Below the pieces are notes generated by a model. That model did not search any database, was not told where the DNA came from, and saw only the letters and a list, made by a program, of their open reading frames with translations. A DNA stretch of 64,000 bases from Diploptera punctata. Lineage: Eukaryota; Arthropoda; Insecta; Blattodea; Blaberidae. The position numbers were made by a program, and so were the translations under genes. This document shows positions 21,574-32,050 of the stretch, in pieces (position 1 is the first letter of the stretch; each line of letters starts with the position of its first letter). The DNA lies in contig JASPKZ010010273.1 in assembly GCA_030220185.1 (NCBI GenBank), positions 2,413,501 to 2,477,500 on the forward strand. Direction: 5' to 3'.

Positions 21574-21781
21574 CCTATCAATAATGCACAGAGAGAATAA
21601 TCCAGCGAAGATAAACGTACTCGAGAAGATGGAAAATTTTAAAACGGTTCACAACAACGACCATCTGATAAACGAAAACGAACCCAGTACATGCAACCCC
21701 CTCTACCAGATCTTCAGTGAAACATCAGTTTTGAATCCTGCCGATGATGGGACTAGTCCCGAAAGCGCTACAGTTAAATAA
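21545..21781 (+). pseudogene. Penelope-like C-terminal fragment, right arm
   Basis: 78-codon frame parallel to the left arm: YIENTLSIMHRENNPAKINV, LEKMENFKTVHNNDHL, NENEPSTCNPLYQIFSETS, PADDGTSPESATVK, stop. Substitutions against the left arm include LEK/LEE, NND/KND and SAT/SAA. Most keep similar residue types, but selection cannot be judged from two short relics. Confidence 0.5.
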
Positions 21782-21838
21782 CTAATAAAGTTGAGGAGAC
21801 GGACCTTTCAGGTGAATATTCCATAATTTTATACTTTA

Positions 21839-22514
21839 ATTTAAAAACAATTTTAAGCCTGATCTTAGTTGCTTACTAGATGTCTCATTGGGTCGGTATG
21901 CCACTCACGATATCTGTAGGCAAATAAGCATAATTAAATGAGCTTGATCTAGAAACTCCTAACAAAAAAGAGATTATGGCTGTAAAGCTAACCAGTAAGT
22001 TAATGTTTTAATCACCAACAACTATCGTGCCATTAGTGTACGTAAGGTATTTTGAATGTTTTAAATTTAAATTCAGAAAATCAACTAAACTAATTGAAGT
22101 GGTCTTGCAAGAATGTCATTCTAGACTTATTTAATTATCATATTTTCTACGGTTAGTGGTTAACTTCTAGTGAAATAGTTTTTTGTTCCTGTCTGGAGAA
22201 AGATGGGGAGAATTGATTGGTTACACTTAATGTATGAGAGACAAGCGAGCGGAGAATTCTGAAGAGGAAATGAAAAGTTTGTCGTTAAAAATGAGTTATT
22301 TTTGGAAGCTATGAAATACTGTCATATCAATTGACTCATAGTTGTCAATAAATTATTCAATTTTTTTTCTTGAAAAGTTGACAATCTATTATATTATGTG
22401 AATACTACATTTAGAGATCAGTGTTTTTACAATGAGTAATATTCAAAAGATAACTATTAAAAGGTTAATTTTTTTTTGCAAAATATCCTAGAGAAACTAC
22501 TGACATAGGTCTAC
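21839..22514. other. no gene; shares a short motif with 25.9 kb
   Basis: AT-rich. The stretch CAAATAAGCATAATTAAATG near 21920 recurs in related form near 25930-26000, so a dispersed repeat fragment is probably present. Nothing else recognised. Confidence 0.4.
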
Positions 22515-22945
22515 TCTTTATAGTATTTAGGTAGGCACAAGAGAGATAGTACTAGATTAAAGTTTTATAAAACATTGGCAGTTACTGCATTACTTTACTG
22601 GAGTGAAACTTGGGTAATGATCAAAAAAATTACAAAGTAGAATAAAAAGCGTAGAAATGAAATTCCTTAGAAGAGCAAAAGGCTGTACACGATTGGATTG
22701 GGTAAAGAATGAAGATATAAGAACAGAGATAAATATACATCCATTGAATGATACAATAAAGAATATAGAGATAAATGGTTTAGACATGTAGAAAGAATGA
22801 ATGTAACAAGGTTACCAAAAGTAGCATTTAACTATAAGCCAAGAGGTTCAAGGAATGTAGGAAGGCCAGTGAAAAGATGGACAAAACAACTGTGAGGCAG
22901 AACAGGCAATTTGCCTAACCCGTGAATTGAAGAAGAAGAAGAAGG
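22515..22945 (+). mobile_element. LINE-A 3' end, 5'-truncated
   Basis: Broken frames encode the post-RT domain: a KFYKTLAVTALLYWSETW-type start, RIKSVEMKFLRRAKGCTRLD, KNEDIRTEINIHPLND and NVGRPVKRWTKQL. A 3' end TGCCTAACCCGTGAATTGAA and GAAGAAGAAG tail follow. Multiple stops and frameshifts; closest relative in the window is the minus-strand copy at 10668-10990. Confidence 0.85.
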
Positions 22946-23556
22946 TATATCTCTGAAATAAATAGCTTCTAATTTATATTTTTCTCATTTTTAGATGTTT
23001 TATTGGCGGATTACCTGAACTGAGAGTTGACTTACACCCTTTCATGAAAAAATAAATGAATAAATAGTGTGTTATTTTCCACTAATTAAAAAAAATAAAA
23101 CTGTTAAAGTTTTATATGATTTTCATATTTATTTAAATACTAATTCGTTAAAGCTGTTTCAGTACTTTGTACCTTCTTCAGACGATTACCATGATTACAC
23201 ATGAATTTTGTTATTATATGTACACTCCAGTATATTTTTTAAATTATAGAATTTGAGCGGGACTATATATTTGTTATTCCAGAAAGAATTTCAAACTATA
23301 TATATATTGTTGAAATAGGTCCTACTAACAGAAGAAGGGAGGAAACATAACATTTCTAAAGGCCTCACGAAAAGATGACAATCATTACTAGGCTTATTGT
23401 TTGTTGAAAAATCTCCATAAAATTTAGTTTTAAAAATTTGAGTCTTGGCTTATATTGTAAACCACAAGCAGAACATAACATGCGTACAACACATCTGCGG
23501 AACGAAGCAAATGGATAGTTCTAATACTGGATTCGTATGTTTTAAAACAGATTCTT
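22946..23556. other. no recognised feature
   Basis: AT-rich, with short A and T runs. The ORF that opens at 23445 continues into SINE1 and is not a gene. Confidence 0.45.
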
Positions 23557-23568
23557 ATACAAAGATAG

Positions 23569-23915
23569 TCCACCGCTGTGGTCTCGAGGTAGCGTGCTGC
23601 CTTGTCACGCAGCGGGCCCGGGTTCGATCCCCGGTCGGGGCAGTTTTTCTGGGTGAGGTTTTATCGGGGTTTTTCCTCACCTGTAAGACAAATGTCAGGA
23701 AAACTTTAAGGCCCAAACGGTCCCCGAAATCATATGGCCATCATCATCATCCTTATCATTATCATCACCATCATCATCATTATCTTCAGCCTTCACCGGT
23801 GTGGAAAGCAACGGGAAGCTACCACACCTACAATTCCCTAGTAAAGTTGCAAGCATAGCATGAAAATGCTATGATTGCAGTGAAACCTGCCTTCGGGCAG
23901 AATTACTGTGGATGG
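23569..23915 (+). mobile_element. SINE1, full-length, 12-bp target duplication
   Basis: 347 nt between perfect duplications ATACAAAGATAG at 23557-23568 and 23916-23927. Starts TCCACCGCTGTGGTCTCGAG (A-box region), with B-box GGGTTCGATCCCCGG about 45 nt later. The body contains GGGTGAGGTTTTATCGGGG, a CAT-rich stretch, and the 3' end ATTGCAGTGAAACCTGCC...GGGCAGAATTACTGTGGATG. It is tRNA-derived and expected to be transcribed by RNA polymerase III. Four further copies lie at 2761, 11239, 27550 and 49658. Confidence 0.95.
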
Positions 23916-23927
23916 ATACAAAGATAG

Positions 23928-24488
23928 CAATTTATTTGTACTGATATTTTATGGTATTTGCGCTGCTGAACGTATTTGATTCCTATCCCTTCTCATGTCC
24001 TTGCACCCATCTTAAAAAAATTCTCTGTCATATTTGCATTCGACGCTTGAATCTATATAAATAGTACCGGTACTTATTAAGTGTAGTGTATTCCAGATAT
24101 AAGGTCGCATTTCCGGTTAAAGAAAGTAATATTTCACTCTAACATTAATGGATGTACGACTTTTCTTCCTACATGTACCTAGAAAAGTAATTTATTTACT
24201 TATTACAAAAGTAACATTAAACTCCTGCAGGGAAAGCAGGAAAAAGTATTTCCAGGTATTCAAAGAATAACATAAACTATAGACAGGTTATGTCACAAAT
24301 AATAAAATAAATCAATGCATCTAGCTGCTTATTATTGCTCTCTTTCAAAACAAAAATTGACATTTCTGAAAGCTCTACAGTAATGTCATATTCTATTGTA
24401 ATGTCTATAGGCTTAGTTATTTTATAAATATTATTTATAACTTTTTATAAGTATTTAAAACGACTACTAATATATATATATATATATT
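23928..24488. other. no recognised feature; short TA array at right end
   Basis: AT-rich non-coding. A (TA)n run of ~18 nt at about 24472-24488 adjoins the 3' end of the LINE-C copy. Confidence 0.5.
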
Positions 24489-24960
24489 CATAATATCCTG
24501 ATCAAGAGCAGGTCTTTCACTGCAAACTCAGCATTCTCCACTCTTTCCTTAACTCAGCTTTCCTTTTTGTATCTGCATACAATCCATTTATTTTAATATT
24601 GTCTATCATCTGATGTCTTTTTCTGCCTCTAACTTTTTTTCCGTTGACCATTCCTTCTAGGGCATCCTTCAGCAGGCAGTTTCTCCTTAGCCAGTGGCTA
24701 ATCCAATTTGTTTTCCTCTTCTTTATGAGTTCCAGCATTGTTCTTCTTTCAGCCACTCTGTCTAGCACATCTTTATTTCCCTCTTTATTTCTCTCTTTAT
24801 TTCTTACTTTGTCTGTCCATTTTATGCGTTCCATTCGTCTCCATATCCACATCTTAAAAGCTTCCAGTCGCTTTTCCTCATTCCGTCGTACTGTCCAAGT
24901 CTCTGCATCATACAATGCTACACTCCACACAAAGCACTTCACTAACCTCTTCTTAATATT
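24489..24960 (-). mobile_element. LINE-C 3' part with intact C-terminal frame
   Basis: Minus-strand frame with VKCFVWSVALYDAETWTV, EKRLEAFKMWIWRRMERIKW, RRTMLELIKKRKTNWISHW, LLKDALEGMVNGKKVRGRKR and a stop at about 24517. This post-RT domain differs from LINE-A, B and D. RT is absent (5' truncation). The 3' UTR, TTTGCAGTGAAAGACCTGC then TCTTGATCAGGATATTATG, matches the 3' end of SINE1. TA arrays flank both ends. The ORF is open for over 140 codons, so the copy is fairly young. Confidence 0.85.
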
Positions 24961-25065
24961 ATATATATATGTATATATATATATATAAGAGCATTTCCAC
25001 GTTCGTAGTGTTACTCTAATATTAGTTTGACAGTTATTTACGGTACACAACGGCATGTATTAGTC

Positions 25066-25560
25066 ATCATCATCATCGTCCTTTCAAGTATTAGGCCCAG
25101 TGGCCCGTTACGGTCTCCCGCCATCTCCGAAAAGGTCGACCCACAGATCTTCTACCTCGAGGAATGTAGTGAAGAATTTGTTTTGGTATTCTGTGACGAT
25201 CCATGCGCTGAATATGGGCTAGCCAATTGTTTCTATATTCTTGGAGGTATTCAGATATAGGTACGATGTTTAACTCTCTGGCTATTGTTGAATTTCTTTG
25301 GTGGTCTAGACGGCTATAACCTGCAGTTCGTCGCAGAAATTTCATCTCCGTGGCTGTAATATGACGATCATCCTGAGTTCTGATGGTCCAAGCTTCACTG
25401 CCATAACAGATTATGGGTCTAGCGAGAATTTTATAGATTTTCATTCTTGTGTGTCTCTGCACTTTTGATGGTTTAAAAACTTGGTTGATAATTCTTAAAG
25501 CTTTATTATAGTTTTGTATTTTAAAGGATATATCACATTCCTCATTATACTGGTTGAGTG
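25066..25560 (-). mobile_element. LINE-A 3' part
   Basis: A 123-codon frame (25091-25462), extendable upstream, encodes MKIYKILARPIICYGSEAWT, ITATEMKFLRRTAGYSRLDH, NNWLAHIQRMDRHR and GRRSVGRPFRRWRE. It ends at a CATCATCATCGTCC tail on plus, i.e. a GAT-type 3' tail. The RT palm is missing. No stop lies within the preserved part, so decay is mild. Confidence 0.85.
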
Positions 25561-26284
25561 ATATATATAAACACTAAAAATCGCAGTCAGTTGGTCAGAA
25601 CTGGCAAACAATGGAATTTATGATTTTCTTGTGGGATAACATATTTAAATCATAATTTTAATCTAATTGCTAATAGAGAGAGTCGCGGGTTCAAACTCGG
25701 CCGGGTCGACGGTTTTTTTACGATGGAATAATCCAAGAGAGAAGTTATCTGGGAGATACTTTAAGCCGTGGATCCTGAGTCTGAAGATGTTTGGGCTCGT
25801 AAATCAACTTCAAGCCTAAATTAGAGCCTCTGAGCAAAATTAATTTTTTCTTTATCGTTTAAGTAATACCTTAGTAGTCTACTATGTCTCTATTTGAGGC
25901 TATAAGCTAAATACTTGTAATTCGCTGACCCATCTGTAGGGAAATAAGTATAACTAAATTAATTTAGGGAAATAAGCATAATTAAATTAGCTTGGGTAAG
26001 TAATTCCCGCAAGGGAGTATCCTTGTCCCACGCGAGGATGTACGAGTTTAGACAAACACAAATACTATAATAGATAGGACGCACGCAATATACTACAATC
26101 TGCGAGTTCGAGTCCCTATGGGGGTCAATATTTTTAATATGTCCTAATTATTCTAGCGGAACCATGGCTTTGGAGTCGACTCAGCCTCTAAGGGAAATGG
26201 ATACTAGATGTTTGTTCTGGAGGTAAAGATATCCGTTAAGCAGAGCTGATATATCTTTGTTTAATGCTAAATCCATCACTTCTC
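25561..26284. other. non-coding, with tRNA-like T-arm fragments
   Basis: Two T-arm/B-box-like pieces, GCGGGTTCAAACTCGGCCGG near 25687 and GCGAGTTCGAGTCCCTATGG near 26102, suggest eroded SINE heads. A repeated AAATAAGCATAATTAAATTA motif lies near 25930-26000. No gene. Confidence 0.4.
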
Positions 26285-26287
26285 ACT

Positions 26288-26695
26288 GAATGACAAATTA
26301 AATTTGAAGCGAAAAATATATGCCTAAATCGGGATTTAAACCCAATATCTCTGGTTCTGTACACCAGTGCTTTAATGATTTAAGCTATTAGGCCTCTCGA
26401 TTTACATATAGTGATAAATTTACTATTAAACATTGAATCCTAACTTTACTGGCTATTTATGTAATGTGTTGATTTTCATTTTAAATTATTCTTGTTTAAG
26501 AGGCTGCTAGATGGCGTTAGTGGAACGAAGTTCACTGCTACCTGGCGCGCGGGAATCGTATTAGTATAAGAAAACGATCTATGTGTAAATCGAGATGCCT
26601 AATAGCTTAAATAGTTAAAGCACCGGTGTACAGAACCAGAGATATCGGGTTCAAATCCCGATTTAGGGACATATTTTTCTCTTCAAATTTAATCT
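26288..26695. repeat. fold-back of two tRNA-like units pointing outward
   Basis: Arms of about 125 nt (26288-26412 and 26572-26695) are inverted copies around a ~160-nt centre. Each arm contains a 72-nt tRNA-like unit: minus 26322-26393, plus 26597-26668. Each has an anticodon-like stem around a GTACAGA loop (perfect in the left unit, CTGGT/ACCAG) and a T-arm GGG-TT(C/T)AAAT-CCC. The left unit has six of seven acceptor pairs; the right is slightly worse. By eye they recall tRNA-Thr-type D-arms (GCTTAA...TTAAAGC). Confidence 0.8.
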
Positions 26696-26880
26696 GACAT
26701 CTCTTGCCGATTGTCTAGAAACGTGGGAACATCAATCTCTAACAACCTCGGGTCTCCTAAGCCTAGTGGGATCACTTTACCTTTACTATACTAAATGCAA
26801 GAAAGTATCAAAGAGTAACTGAAATAATGGAATGGAGTAAAGTATGATCGATAACAAGATCATTTTAGATATACCATAAA

Positions 26881-27005
26881 GGCTGGGTGATCGAACATGA
26901 TAATCACATGTCACCCCTATACTGGCTGGATGATTGTCCACATACGTGATTAACACACGTGGATGTGAGGCCAGCAGTCGGATGGAAGCCCAACTGTCTT
27001 CTAGT
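26881..27005 (+). mobile_element. SINE2, 3' fragment
   Basis: Matches the 3' part of SINE2: GGCTGGGTGATCGAACATG, CATGTCACCCCTATACTGGC, GTGGATGTGAGGCCAGCAG. No tRNA head. Confidence 0.75.
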
Positions 27006-27540
27006 GTTGTCATGATATGGAGTTTCATTATAATTAGCCTTTCTACCCCTTCATTAACTTCTTTAACCCAATTCGCTTCAGATTTAAATGCTCAATGCAC
27101 TTTCCCAGAAACCGGATTTAAGTTACCGTAAATTATATTGTCTATTTTCAGACATTCAAAACAAACAAAAGATAACGGTACTTAATATCTCAATACGGGC
27201 GAAGGCCAAAACACATTCCTCTACTATTCATAAATATTAACAAAATATTACTCTGCCAAGGAATGTACAAAATATTGCAAAATATATAACAGCAAAGTTA
27301 AGCGAGTGTACCTCGTTTTCTGAGTTGAAGGCCATTTAACAGCCGGCGAGTCTACCTCGTCTTTTGAGACGAATGGGTTAAAGTTTCTTAAATAAGCAAT
27401 TAATGCACTTACTACATCTAGTAGCCATGTCAATTTTAAAGCTAAGATTTGAAGTTCAAGAAGTGCAATTAATACAGGATTTGTCTGGAAAAAATATCGT
27501 AGGTCTCATTGTGGTGAAATAGACAGTTATGTAAGGCACG
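27006..27540. other. no recognised feature
   Basis: AT-rich, no ORF with support. A repeated phrase around CGAGTGTACCTCGTTTTCTGAG and CGAGTCTACCTCGTCTTTTGAG (about 27302-27370) is a small local duplication. Confidence 0.45.
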
Positions 27541-27549
27541 AATTAATAA

Positions 27550-27851
27550 ATTCTATTCTATAGTGTTCTGCCCTAGGGCAAGTCTTTCATGCTTTGCTTT
27601 GCAGCTTTACTAGGGAATTATAGTTGTGGTAGCGACCCGTTTTTTCCACACCGGCGGATGATAATGATGGTGATGATAGCCAGATGATGTTCGGGGTCCT
27701 TTTGGGCCGCAAAGCCTCCTTGACATTTGTCTTACACGCGAGGAAAAACCCCGAAATAAAACTTCACCCAGGAAGCTTGTTCCGACCGAGAATCGAAACC
27801 GGGTCCGCTGCGTGTCAAGTAGGACGCTACCTGGAGACTACAGCGGTGGAA
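27550..27851 (-). mobile_element. SINE1, near full-length, diverged
   Basis: Complete SINE1 layout in reverse, from the tRNA head at 27851 to the 3' end. It is bracketed by the 9-bp duplication AATTAATAA at 27541-27549 and 27852-27860. The B-box has mutated (GGTTTCGATTCTCGG in sense), so this copy is likely transcriptionally weak. More diverged than the 23.6-kb copy. Confidence 0.9.
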
Positions 27852-27860
27852 AATTAATAA

Positions 27861-28284
27861 GTAGAGCTGTGGTAATTAATCACTTTGCTAAATACCCGTT
27901 TAATCTGAGTGTGAAAGTCGGATGATTTGCAGTGGCAAAAAGTGATAAAGTATACTAAAATACCAACTGGCGAGACATACATTTCTCTGATGTCGGATGA
28001 CCCCCATAATTTTATTCGAGGATTCTCTCAGAGCTGTAATCACTCTTTTCTTTTATCTGTAGATTATGCCTAGATTACATAAGTTGAAAAATGTCCGAGT
28101 TTCTTGGACTCAAGAGACTTTAAAATGTAGTTACGGGAATATAATAACATATAATTAAAATTAGAGCGGCAGGATGAATATTTAGCATTCTAGATTGAAC
28201 ACTATGACGGAGACTCGCTTCTACAAATTTAAAAACTATATAATGGGATCTTCTTCGTGTTTAGGACGAGAAATAGAATAAAAA
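27861..28284. other. no recognised feature
   Basis: AT-rich spacer between SINE1 and the tRNA-like fold-back. Confidence 0.5.
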
Positions 28285-28616
28285 TTATATGTGAAGAGAA
28301 AATTATGCGCTCTGACTGGGGTTTGAACCCAGGACCTTTGGAACTCTAGGATTATGATGTTGTATTTGGTTTGTTATATGTATTTAGTTTAACATTTACC
28401 AGTCGTGGAAATATTTATTTTTTGAAATTTGAAATGTCAATGGTGTAATGGATTGCACGCAGACGTTTAGACTCAAAGTTCCAGGAAATATTTATTTAAA
28501 CTAAATATAATAAATATAACTAAATGTAACAAACTAAATATATCATTGTAATCCTAGAGTCCGATAGGTCCTGGGTTCAAACCCCAGTCTGAGCGTATAC
28601 TTTTTCTTTTCAAATA
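28285..28616. repeat. fold-back with tRNA 3'-half arms
   Basis: Arms 28290-28352 and 28545-28612 are inverted copies. Each carries a T-arm CCTGGGTTCAAACCCCAG pointing outward and a CCTAGAGT segment. Between them, at about 28438-28487 on plus, TGGTGTAATGGATTGCACGC resembles a tRNA D-arm/A-box of the Gln type. Layout parallels the structure at 26288-26695 but the sequence is different. Confidence 0.75.
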
Positions 28617-29389
28617 TAAGTTATCCATCATTGAGATGTAAGAAATGTATAATAAAAACATAGAATAAAAATTAGTTCGCCATATAAAAAAATTGCAAGC
28701 ACCAGGCATTGTTCCAATTAGAGACACAGATAGTAATCTTGCATTTAACGTATTTGAAATGTTTAATATGCGGACTATCTTTAAAAAACTGATACAGGTA
28801 TTTTATGCATCTCTATGAGAAAAGCAAAGTGGTTATTTATTCCGAGGGCTGAAAAGACGACAAGAAAATAAGAAGGCAAATGTTTCAATCCAGTTACCAA
28901 AGGTCTTGATGATAGTAATTTGTGGACAGAGAAAGAGTCGAATGGGTTCAACGTGGTTGAGACAGGATTGCAATTAAACAATAAGCCAGACGAAGTTGTG
29001 GAATGAAGGGAAGTAGAGATGTCAAAGTTAACACATCTGGAAAAAAAAATCCATAATAGCTTGTAATTACATCTTATTGTTATGTTTTTAACGCATCACA
29101 GAAGTTGCTAGCAACACTGAACAGAAAAGAGAAGAAATAAAATCAGAATTCTACAGCATCGGGGACATGGTAGACCGTGCATGGGCAAAGGCAAATTTCT
29201 AAATGAGACGCGTCTTCACTAGGTTGGCAGTTCACGGATTCCACCACTTCATATGTATCATCATCATTTTGAGAATTTTTCTCATCATTGAGCGTTTTCT
29301 CCCACCAATCTTAGTAATTAACATGAATTTAAAAAATACATAAATGACTACGGACTTGTAGATTATCAGTTTGCAACAAACATTCAGAA
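28617..29389. other. no recognised feature
   Basis: Non-coding by inspection; a 66-codon minus ORF at 28781-28981 has no match I recognise. Confidence 0.45.
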
Positions 29390-29900
29390 ATTTCCCTTAA
29401 TTAAAGTTCTCCATCGTTCTCTGTGTCTTCATCTGTTACACCAAATTTCCTCATTGAATTTTGAATGTTATTCTTCCAGGTTGTTCTTGGTATTCATTTT
29501 CTGCTCCTTCTTTCAATTTTCCATGCATAGACAGCCTTTGGCAGTCTTCCATCCTGCATTCTTCTTACGTGTCCATACCATTTTAGCCTTCTGTGTTCAT
29601 TCTCATTCATTATATTTCTTTCTGCATTCAACTGTTTTTTTATTTTTTCCAGTCGAGATTTTTTGGCAGCTTTCCTCCAAAAATCCATTTCAACTGCAGT
29701 TATTCTGTTGACATGTTGTTGTGTCATTGTCCAAACTTCCGATCCGTATAACATTATACTTTCTAGTATGGACTTATAAATTAGTTGTTTTGCTCTGTTA
29801 ATTATGGGTTTACTCCATAATATAGAGTTTAACATTTCTATGGTTTTTCTTCCATTACTAATCATTTTTGCTTGATATGCAAGAACACAAAATTCCATGA
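29390..29900 (-). mobile_element. LINE-D 3' part
   Basis: A 134-codon frame (29494-29898) has KTIEMLNSILWSK, KSILESIMLYGSEVWTM, RITAVEMDFWRKAAKKSR and HRRLKWYGHVRRMQDGRLPK. Homologous to 48417-48990. It is the post-RT tail of another LINE family; the RT itself is not present. A frame change near 29494 leads into TTWKNNIQNSMRK-type tail sequence. Confidence 0.85.
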
Positions 29901-30059
29901 ACCAAGTGTAGATTGTGAATGTATGCTATGTGAAAAGAGATGTGATCGTTTGTCATATTGAGCTATGCACCAAACGAACAAAGATAATATATGAATATGC
30001 AAATTTCAATGGGTCCTTCCTTTAATAGCTATTAGGCTGCAATAAAATTATTAATTAAT

Positions 30060-31035
30060 ATGTTTTAAAAGGAGAAATAAGAAATGCCCAGTTTTCCGAT
30101 GACATGCCACCAGAATCTGTAGTAGCGATGAGTAGGAGGAAGTCAACCTATAACACTGCGGATAATTTTATTGGCTGGCTAAAAAATAATTTCACACTAA
30201 AGATACGGGATGGAAAAACCACTCAATGCACGTGAATTTCCCTAAAATTATACATTTTACTTTGGAGAATGAAATAGTGTTGTGCCCGCCAAGTAACACA
30301 ACTCGTCATCTACACCCTTATGACCTGCTCATTGTTGAAGCCTCTGAAGAGTTGTTTGTGAGAATAGTGACTTAATCATTTGCAGTTTGGAAAACTATTA
30401 TGTGAAGCATAGTCTCGTGCAGAAATTGGAATTGGGTGCTATGCCTTTTGACTATTCCCACTGAATAGACATGGAATTCCAGCCCATGCATTTAACATCT
30501 TATAATTTTCAGGGACAAACAGTTATCTCGAACCTAAAGCTCCAAGTACTCGACTTCTACTTCAAACATCTGAAACCCTGAGTCTTGTGTTAAAATTAGT
30601 CAACCTTTACACCTGCCAAGCACTCCCAATAAAAAATTTAATAATATTCCCAATACGAAATATGTCCCAAAGAAAGTTGCTCAAAGAGGAAAAGAGTAGT
30701 AAGAGTAATTACAACAAGCTTAAAAGTAGCAGAGAGAAGATAGACGCAATAGCTGATATTAGCAAAGACAGCACAAAAGTGGTGGAAATATCTTCAGCAA
30801 AAACCTCAAAACTGGTCTTGGATATGACTCATCAGATGACAGCTCAGAGAGTGAAAACGAGAGTGTTGAGTGCCCTGAACACTATGATGAAACCACATAC
30901 ACAACAGATTAGATTAAATTCATCACATCCTCCAAGTGGCTATGCCAAACGTGTCGTATACATTCTAATGTGTGCTTCCCATGTGATAGGAAGAAATAGA
31001 AAATCAGAGAACACAAAAAATAAATATATGTCTTG
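30060..31035 (+). pseudogene. pogo/jerky-like DDE transposase remnant
   Basis: Broken frames contain DDMPPESVVAMSRRKSTYNT and NFIGWLKNNFTLKIRDGKTT. After a frameshift near 30228 they continue as HVNFPKIIHFTLENEIVLCP and PSNTTRHLHPYD. This is the region around the second catalytic Asp and the PP..T..LQP.D motif of DDE_1-type transposases, here much decayed. Near 30870-31000 comes a Cys-rich tail (ECPEHYDETTYTTD, KWLCQTC, CFPCDR) like the zinc-binding tails of the other pogo-like copies. No terminal repeats found. Confidence 0.6.
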
Positions 31036-32050
31036 AGGTGCGTCAAATTTCCCATCCTGGTTGGATGGTTGGTACAGCGCTCCGTATTTTCCAACCATTT
31101 TTTCCCTAAATCAATTTTATAAATGATTTTCCGGTATTCTTACATTCTTTTATCAAATGCATGTAGAGTAAATTTTTATTAATTTAATACTAAATATCAT
31201 ATCTAGTGTTAAAATTATTTCGGGTTTTTTTAATGTGCCATCTGTCTCACTCTTCCCCTAACGAAAATAATGTATTATTTTTTTAAAATAATAACTTATA
31301 AATTATAATACATATCACCAATATGCATGTAGCTTGATTTGAACCAGGGCTGTGTTAGTCTAGGAAGTGGTACCATTTATGTTATTTTATCTTATCATTT
31401 CAGACGTACGACACTTATCTTGAAGCTCAGCAAGATGCAATCAAAACTTGTTTTTAAATAATAATTATCCTGCAATAAGTTTCTAGTTACTAAACAGACT
31501 AACGTAACTTAGATATATTTATATTTATTAAAGAGCCTTCTTGGAATAAAATGTTTTCAGATAATTAAATTAGCTTTTATAGCATAATTAGCATTTTATC
31601 AATGGTTTTATATCATAGCACACCTTATTATAACTAGAATATCATTTATTTGTTTCCTGGAAGTAAATTATGAGCTGTGTGATTTATTTCTTGAAGTTAA
31701 ATGAAGTTATAAATTTTCTGCGTTAAGAAATCCTGTGAAATATTCGTTACTTTGTAAAATTTCTTATAAAATGCGATTTACGTTGGTAATAAAGTAAACA
31801 ATGAGAAAAGTACTGAGTAACGTAAGATAATTGGTGTTCCTGTATCAACGTGTGGTATAAATTTAAGTAAGAGAGAAATTTAATGTAAACTTTAATTTAT
31901 TCCTCCAATGAACGTACAATCCGTGACTTGATTTGCTGAGATATGTCTTCCTGGGACTATTTTATTTACCTAACTGACTAGGATAATTAGTTGGCCTACA
32001 GAACGTTAAATATATTGTTTAGAACGATACAGGCATTACAAATAATATAA
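31036..32050. other. no recognised feature
   Basis: AT-rich with no ORF above background, tandem array or TE end that I could identify. Confidence 0.5.

Larger units (their letters stand above)
21262..21838. repeat. Penelope-like 3' ends in head-to-head palindrome
   Basis: Two ~280-bp arms, 21262-21545 (minus) and 21560-21838 (plus), mirror each other from a centre near 21555. Each codes outwards to an element 3' end and outer flank GAATATTCACCTGAAAGG. The arms differ at scattered positions but keep the same length and stop codon, so they are two related copies rather than a fresh palindrome. The match to Penelope-like GIY-YIG ends is inferred. Confidence 0.75.

Noticed and set aside
23445..23858. 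A 137-codon plus-strand gene
   Set aside because: Most of it is SINE1 sequence including its CAT-rich stretch; no protein similarity.
26597..26668. Functional tRNA with anticodon ACA
   Set aside because: Acceptor pairing is incomplete and the unit is one arm of a repeated fold-back; pseudogene or SINE head is more likely.
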